A DNA stretch of 23,865 nucleotides, from positions 1 to 23,865 of IMG/VR virus record IMGVR_UViG_3300024520_000495; one strand, 5' to 3'. Positions 19,865 to 23,865 of this stretch are shown here, one piece after another. A program made the translations under genes and the position numbers. The DNA is from a virus. The notes below the pieces were generated by a model that was given only the letters and a program-made list of their open reading frames with translations, was not told the origin of the DNA and made no database searches. Numbering within the stretch: position 1 is the first letter of the stretch; each line of letters begins with the position of its first letter.

Positions 19865-20499
19865 GGTGCGGTCGCGAAAACATCCTCAAGTAGTTCCAGA
19901 CTCACGACTGAGCGTTTGTTCACGCCGGGCCGCGAACTCCAATTCTGTTCACCGTTCGCGAGCAAGAATACGCCCTGCGGTTTGGATAGAACACCGTCTT
20001 CGACAAATACCACGGCACTGTTTGCTGGCGAGAAACGCAAGCGTGGTTCGAACGACACGGTTATCAAACCCGTTCCATTCGAGCTTGCGTCTGCTGTGCA
20101 CATTTTCAATTCATGCTCGCCGTTGATCGCAACGCTGAAATAATCACCGCGACGGATCCAGTTCGAAATGTTGTTGCTGCATCCTTTCAGATCAATGCTC
20201 GATCCGGTTTGCGATGCACCATCCACCAGTGGCGTACCACCGTACGCGCCGCGTTTCTCGTTGTCGTAAACCGATACCCGCATGCGGTTCGCTCGCCCTC
20301 GCATTGCCGCTATCGTGCCGAGCATTTCACCGCGATCATCGTTCCGCAATTCGGTGTACGTATATGTTGCAATCCAATGCAGTCCGCCGCGATCGATCGT
20401 TTGCTGTGATGCAATCATCGGTGAGTCGAACACCCCGGAGTTGTCGCGCAATTTCATCGCAACGATATTCGGTACGGGCGTCAGGTCGAAGTTACTCAT
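19861..20499 (-). CDS. distal tail-like minor tail protein
   Basis: 212 aa. A beta-rich protein immediately after the tape measure gene, the slot taken by distal tail or lambda gpM/L-type proteins. Recognisable signs are an N-terminal F-D-S-P-M-I-A-S-Q-Q-T followed by G-L-H-W-I-A-T-Y-T-Y, A-A-M-R-G-R-A-N-R-M-R-V, and a C-terminal ligand-like W-S-S-R-P-G segment then V-S-L-E-L-L-E. The match is to a family of about 200-aa siphophage tail proteins. It overlaps the tape measure stop and the hub start (ATGA at both ends). Confidence 0.7.
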   Translation of the reverse strand: MSNFDLTPVPNIVAMKLRDNSGVFDSPMIASQQTIDRGGLHWIATYTYTELRNDDRGEMLGTIAAMRGRANRMRVSVYDNEKRGAYGGTPLVDGASQTGSSIDLKGCSNNISNWIRRGDYFSVAINGEHELKMCTADASSNGTGLITVSFEPRLRFSPANSAVVFVEDGVLSKPQGVFLLANGEQNWSSRPGVNKRSVVSLELLEDVFATAP

Positions 20500-22505
20500 G
20501 CGTAAGACCCTCGATCAAATGCGTCCAGCATTTCGCCTTTCACTTTGCGGTTATTTTCCTCAAGAATCGGAATCAGCGTGGCAATGTCCAGAGCGTTGCC
20601 GCCTTGAATCGTGGTGTTCGATTCGAAACTCATTGCACCGAGCGGACGTATTGCACCCGTCGCGCCGGGCGTAAACATTTCCGGGCCGCGTTCACCCACA
20701 AGCAACGGAACACCACCTGCACGATTGCCACCGATAGCGGCAGGCGCACCAGAGGCGACCGCAGCGGGAGTTCCGACAACGGGTATCGTCCCGGAAGCGT
20801 TACCGAGGAATCCAAATAAGTACTCGAGAATTTTGGTGGCGACAATTTGCGCTACCATTTTGCGGAGCATATCCACGAACGATTTGAACATTCCATCCAG
20901 TCCACTTTCCCACGGATCGAAAAGGTACTGGCCGAGAATGTCCTGCATGTTGCTGAACGACCGCTTCTGGAACTCCGTCATATCCTTGAACAGATCGTCG
21001 CTTTCATCTTTGAGGCGTTTCATTTCCTCCAAGTATGCGTCGACCGCGGCACCGGCTTGTCGCCCCGCAATTTCGGGAGTCCAAAACGGATTCGTTTCAA
21101 GGTCCTCGCGAATTTTATTCAATCGTTCCTGTAGTTCCTCGCTCGGTGTTGCGACCGCAGCGGAAGCGGATTCGAAATCGGCCTTCTGTTTGTCCACCAA
21201 TGCGGTACTGGCTTTGTCCACGCGATCCAGTTCCTTAAGGTACGCATCGACCGCTGCACTGGCCTGCCGCCCCGCGAGTTCGGGACTCCATAGCGGGTTC
21301 GTTGTTAGCTGATCCCGGATCGCCGCCAGCTTCAAATGCAACGCTTCCAATGGTTTTGCGGTAGCACGAATCGCAGCATCGAAATCACGCTGGAATTTGA
21401 TCGCATCCATATCGCCCGTCAGGTTATCGTCGCCGCCGAGTCCAACCGAATCAGGCGTCGTTAGCTCGCCTGTCTCCAACAGTTTTGTTTGTGCTTCCTT
21501 TGCCGCAACGTATCGCAACCGCAGTGTTTCGATTTTCTCACTCAGCTTATCGATAACCATCTGCGTACCAGCAGGGGGCTTACGAAACTTGTCAGAAAAT
21601 GCCTGCAACCCAGCGCGTTCATCGACCAGTGCGCCAGTATCCTTTTGAATCTGATTCAGTTCCGCTGCTAAGTCTGCCAGCGTTAGGTTTGTCAGTTCGC
21701 GATTTACGCCGAAGATCGATGCGGCCCATGCAGTCCACTTTGGAATGGCGTCTGTGACACTGCTTGTCAGGCTCTCAATCTTTTCCGCGACGACGATAAT
21801 AGTAGGCGCAACCCGCGCGGCGATCTGATTACCCAGACCAGTGAACGCAGTCTTCATCACCAGAATGGCATCGTTCGCCTCTTCGATGTTTCCCGTCTGC
21901 TTGTCGGTTAGCGCAACGCCGAGTTCATCCACTTTTTTGATGTACTTGTCCAGCCCTTCGGCGCCGAGTTCCAGTACGTTCAGAAGGTCCGCATTTTTCG
22001 CGCCGAAGATATCGGATGCGATGCCGACTTTGAGGGTTTGGTTTTCAACATCGTTCAGCGCAGTAACGATAGATTTGAATTGTTCCTCAACGGGCATACG
22101 GATCAAGTCGGCGGTCGCTAATCCGAGTCGGTCGAATGCCTTTTTCTGAGTCAGCAATCCATCGTTTGCGTCGACCACCGCTTTCAGTTGTTTCTTGAGT
22201 GCCTTTTCAAATGACCCGACTGCAACGCCGCTGATTCCTGCCGCGAGGGACAGGCCAGCGAATACCCGCTGCGTCGTGCCGAGAGTTCGCGCGACTTTGC
22301 GTTGCGAATCAACTGTTGCGAGTGATTGTTTGGTCAGTGCGGTTAACGCAATACCCAATCCGGCAGTAGCAGCGGCAGCGACTTTGAAACTCTTAGCGAG
22401 TGCGTCCGAAAATCCTTTGCCTGTTTTCTTGGCCTTTTTAAGACCGTTTTCGAACTTGGCCGTTTCCGCTGTGATGTTTACCGTTACTGTCGATGCGACT
22501 GCCAT
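20496..22505 (-). CDS. tail length tape measure protein
   Basis: 669 aa and largely helical. An N-terminal coiled coil (AETAKFENGLKKAKKTGKGF) leads into hydrophobic AAAATAGLGIALTAL, then TMP-like sequence, and the C-terminus carries G-G-V-P-L-L-V-G-E-R-G-P-E-M-F-T-P-G-A-T-G-A, a hallmark of tape measures. At roughly 0.15 nm per residue it predicts a tail near 100 nm. Residues about 385-432 and 455-502 are an internal duplication (TNPLWSPELAGRQASAAVDAYL against TNPFWTPEIAGRQAGAAVDAYL, broken here for comparison only). AAAGGA precedes ATG 22505, inside the 3' end of the GT reading frame. Confidence 0.9.
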   Translation of the reverse strand: MAVASTVTVNITAETAKFENGLKKAKKTGKGFSDALAKSFKVAAAATAGLGIALTALTKQSLATVDSQRKVARTLGTTQRVFAGLSLAAGISGVAVGSFEKALKKQLKAVVDANDGLLTQKKAFDRLGLATADLIRMPVEEQFKSIVTALNDVENQTLKVGIASDIFGAKNADLLNVLELGAEGLDKYIKKVDELGVALTDKQTGNIEEANDAILVMKTAFTGLGNQIAARVAPTIIVVAEKIESLTSSVTDAIPKWTAWAASIFGVNRELTNLTLADLAAELNQIQKDTGALVDERAGLQAFSDKFRKPPAGTQMVIDKLSEKIETLRLRYVAAKEAQTKLLETGELTTPDSVGLGGDDNLTGDMDAIKFQRDFDAAIRATAKPLEALHLKLAAIRDQLTTNPLWSPELAGRQASAAVDAYLKELDRVDKASTALVDKQKADFESASAAVATPSEELQERLNKIREDLETNPFWTPEIAGRQAGAAVDAYLEEMKRLKDESDDLFKDMTEFQKRSFSNMQDILGQYLFDPWESGLDGMFKSFVDMLRKMVAQIVATKILEYLFGFLGNASGTIPVVGTPAAVASGAPAAIGGNRAGGVPLLVGERGPEMFTPGATGAIRPLGAMSFESNTTIQGGNALDIATLIPILEENNRKVKGEMLDAFDRGSYA
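21005..21345 (-). repeat. internal duplication in the tape measure gene, about 210-nt period
   Basis: Two related stretches, roughly 21215-21345 and 21005-21135, encode the same 45-residue pattern (N-P-L/F-W-S/T-P-E-L/I-A-G-R-Q-A-S/G-A-A-V-D-A-Y-L). The copies lie 70 codons apart and are diverged at DNA level but conserved at protein level, so the duplication is old and under selection. Such units let tail length change in steps. Confidence 0.6.
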
Positions 22506-23141
22506 AGCGTTTGTCCTTTGCCAACTGGCGGAAAGTGTCCCACGTTTTGGCGAGCGGGTCGAACTCTGGATCGACTTCTGGCTGATCGGCGGGCATGAAA
22601 TCGCCGACCGTGTACGGCTTCGTTTTCTTGTCCCGCATCAAGTTCGAAATCAGGCAAGCGAGAAACGCTGTGTCGTATGACCACGGAAACAGTCGATAGT
22701 ACGCAACGTAGTCGGTGTACTCCCGGCTTGTGACTACTCGCTCTTTGGCTTCGCGAACGGTGCAATGGAGGTCACGCGCTATGAACCACCAATATCGATC
22801 TCGTCCGCTGATTCGTTTCCCGCTTCGGCTTCATCGTCTGTATCCATGCCGCTCAATGCGAGAATCGCGTTCGCAATCTTGACTACCCACTCCGTTCGAA
22901 TCTGGTCCAAATCTTCTGGCTGTTCTATCGCAGGTTCGACCAGACCGATTGACGAAACGAATAACATTGTTTCCCAGCGATCCGCCTCAGCACGTTCGCT
23001 TAGTGAAAAGCGTTCCCGTCCTGTGAGTTCCCGAATAGTGACCGAATGATCGCCGACCTGAATTACCTCTTGTTTGAGTTCAGAGTCGGCGACCAGATCG
23101 GCAAACGATGTGCTTTGTTTGTTTTTTGCTGCCGCTTTCAT
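22438..23141 (-). CDS. tail assembly chaperone GT fusion by -1 frameshift
   Basis: The G frame runs to codon 109 and slips back one base at G_GGA_AAC (22821-22815). The new frame is then open for 125 codons to the stop at 22438, giving about 234 aa. The extension is protein-like and characteristic of gpT: Y-W-W-F-I-A-R-D (soon after the shift), then R-E-Y-T-D-Y-V-A-Y-Y-R-L-F-P-W, L-I-S-N-L-M-R-D-K-K-T-K-P-Y and D-F-M-P. It has no convincing start of its own. It overlaps the tape measure start by 68 nt. In lambda, GT binds the tape measure and recruits tube subunits; the same role is expected here. Confidence 0.8.
22779..23141 (-). CDS. tail assembly chaperone G
   Basis: 120 aa. The unshifted product of the G/GT pair. 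Features are a basic N-terminus (MKAAAKNKQ), a beta segment EVIQVGDHSVTIRELTGRER like other chaperones of this slot, and a helical acidic C-terminus ending SADEIDIGGS. It lies between the tube and tape measure genes, as lambda gpG does. AAGGA precedes ATG 23141 at 7 nt. Most ribosomes should terminate at the TAG 22779-22781, and a fraction shift at codons 108-109 to make GT. Confidence 0.85.
   Translation of the reverse strand: MKAAAKNKQSTSFADLVADSELKQEVIQVGDHSVTIRELTGRERFSLSERAEADRWETMLFVSSIGLVEPAIEQPEDLDQIRTEWVVKIANAILALSGMDTDDEAEAGNESADEIDIGGS
22815..22821 (-). promoter_or_regulatory. -1 ribosomal frameshift slippery heptamer GGGAAAC
   Basis: Read on the minus strand, the codons are GCG GGA AAC in the G frame, so the heptamer is in the canonical X XXY YYZ phase (G GGA AAC). 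A -1 slip re-pairs as GGG AAA and enters the open GT frame. It sits within the overlap between the upstream stop in the -1 frame and the G stop at 22779. No obvious strong downstream stem is visible by eye. Confidence 0.75.
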
Positions 23142-23151
23142 GGTCTGTTCC

Positions 23152-23592
23152 TTAAACGATTGTGACGCTGCCAGTGATCTTGATGCGACCCGTTACGGTG
23201 AACACCGATGCCTGTGCCGCATCTTCGGTCCACTCCATAACTTCACCGACGAAATCGACTGTTTCCAGAACAGAATCATCGGCAGGGTCAAGACGCTGAA
23301 CGCGAACGTTGCGCTGAACTTGCGCCAGAACATCATCACGGATTGCCTCTTGACCTGCGTTGCCGATATTGCGGTTGCAGGTAAAATTGACTGAGCCGGG
23401 ATTCGGCAGGTCGCCAAAAAACTCTTTGGCAGTCGAATCCATATCCGTGTGTTCGATTTCGTCCTTGCTGAACTCAGGACCGGACAGTGCGGTTAAATTA
23501 CCGATAATGTCGAAAGTATCCACGGCCGGCAGCGTAGCCGGTGCGACACCTTGACCCAAAGATAGTACCGACTTCGAAAGTACCTTCGCCAT
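23152..23592 (-). CDS. major tail tube protein
   Basis: 146 aa, beta-rich (LETVDFVGEVMEWTEDAAQASVFTVTGRIKITGSVTIV at the end, shown in context only). In place and character it matches lambda gpV/HK97-type tube proteins: an N-terminal arm (VLSLGQGVAPATLPAVD), a long flexible loop with H-T-D-M-D-S-T, L-P-N-P-G-S-V-N-F and a C-terminal strand pair. It stacks as rings around the tape measure. The gene lies 10 nt upstream of G. ATG 23592 has AACGGAG, about 8 nt before it. It is probably among the most abundant products of this strand. Confidence 0.8.
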   Translation of the reverse strand: MAKVLSKSVLSLGQGVAPATLPAVDTFDIIGNLTALSGPEFSKDEIEHTDMDSTAKEFFGDLPNPGSVNFTCNRNIGNAGQEAIRDDVLAQVQRNVRVQRLDPADDSVLETVDFVGEVMEWTEDAAQASVFTVTGRIKITGSVTIV

Positions 23593-23607
23593 GCTGTTTA
23601 CTCCGTT

Positions 23608-23865
23608 CTACAAAATGATTGAGAAATCAAGCGAAACCCTGCGTCGTAACTTATCGCCACGGTGTTCGCCAAGATGAGAAACGTTAGTCAGGCGAACGTG
23701 CTGGACTCGCGTCGCCGACATTGTACCGCGAAAGTTTCGGAAAATGCCCAAAAAGGTATCAGCCGCCGCCAGTGCGTCCTGACTTCCATCCGCCACGATA
23801 TCGAATTGATACTGAACTTCGTCCAATTTATCATCGTCAGGCGCGTCCATATCGTCCGCGTATTC
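23608..23865 (-). CDS. tail terminator/completion-like protein (runs off right edge)
   Basis: Open from the right edge to TAA at 23608-23610, 85 codons visible. The C-terminal half V-Q-Y-Q-F-D-I-V-A-D-G-S-Q-D-A-L-A-A-A-D, then R-V-Q-H-V-R-L and a final basic strand L-R-R-R-V-S-L-D-F-S-I, resembles the DUF3168-like tail terminator family. These form the ring that caps the tail for head joining. The in-frame ATG at 23850 is probably internal, because the reading frame upstream is open and reads EYADD. Its place just before the tube gene fits. Confidence 0.6.
   Translation of the reverse strand, partial: EYADDMDAPDDDKLDEVQYQFDIVADGSQDALAAADTFLGIFRNFRGTMSATRVQHVRLTNVSHLGEHRGDKLRRRVSLDFSIIL

Noticed and set aside
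22484-22765. A 93-codon minus-strand frame next to the GT region
   Set aside because: Arginine/histidine-rich out-of-phase shadow of the GT extension. The -1 frame encodes recognisable gpT sequence.

Overview
This window is part of a tailed double-stranded DNA phage, or a prophage of one, with a long non-contractile (siphovirus) tail. The host is probably a gammaproteobacterium, less likely a betaproteobacterium. The phage call rests on the ordered tail genes at the right: tail terminator-like, tube, G/GT chaperone with a frameshift site, tape measure, distal tail-like, hub, NlpC-like and tip J-like. The host guess rests on strong AGGAG-type Shine-Dalgarno sites, an rrn-type boxA (TTCTTTAACAAT) and one perfect CRP-consensus half-site pair. 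No integrase, repressor, terminase, portal or capsid gene is inside the window, so the lifestyle cannot be decided from it.

Layout. (1) 1-1980, minus strand: a leftward replication/recombination block holding a hypothetical protein, a replication-protein-like protein, a zinc-finger protein, two small proteins and the start of a RusA resolvase (GTG start, running off the left edge). (2) 1981-3156: a 1.2 kb divergent intergenic region with no convincing gene, but with a CRP-like site, one strong and two weak rightward terminator-like hairpins, a small palindrome, imperfect repeats and a structured 5' leader. (3) 3157-12133, plus strand: 28 tightly packed genes, most overlapping by 1-16 nt or separated by at most about 10 nt. 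Most are small proteins of unknown function. The recognisable ones are a YkgJ-type cysteine-cluster protein, a DUF932 protein, an ERF-type single-strand annealing protein and a YqaJ/lambda-exonuclease-type nuclease. The block ends at a strong terminator at 12209-12250. (4) 12251-12844: a single-gene unit whose leader carries a hairpin followed by boxA, as in an rRNA-operon or nut-type antitermination site, and which ends in a GNRA-loop terminator. (5) 12843-23865, minus strand: tail and lysis genes reading right to left, off the right edge.

How the genes work together. The ERF protein and the YqaJ exonuclease form a two-component end-resection and annealing system, and RusA on the other strand could resolve the resulting branched DNA. 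The tail genes follow lambda/HK97-like order: the tube polymerises on the tape measure, chaperoned by G and the frameshifted GT, and is capped by distal, hub and tip proteins. The tip protein carries a glycine-rich C-terminus that is a good candidate for host recognition. Behind it are a small membrane protein, a DUF5675 protein, two fibronectin-III-like proteins, a three-TM holin and two small membrane proteins. No standard endolysin is recognisable, which makes the DUF5675 protein worth attention.

The clearest non-gene signals are the G_GGA_AAC frameshift heptamer at 22815-22821, the hairpin-boxA leader at 12471-12508, the CRP-consensus site at 2051-2066, and a strong rightward terminator at 2376-2402 that has no gene upstream of it.
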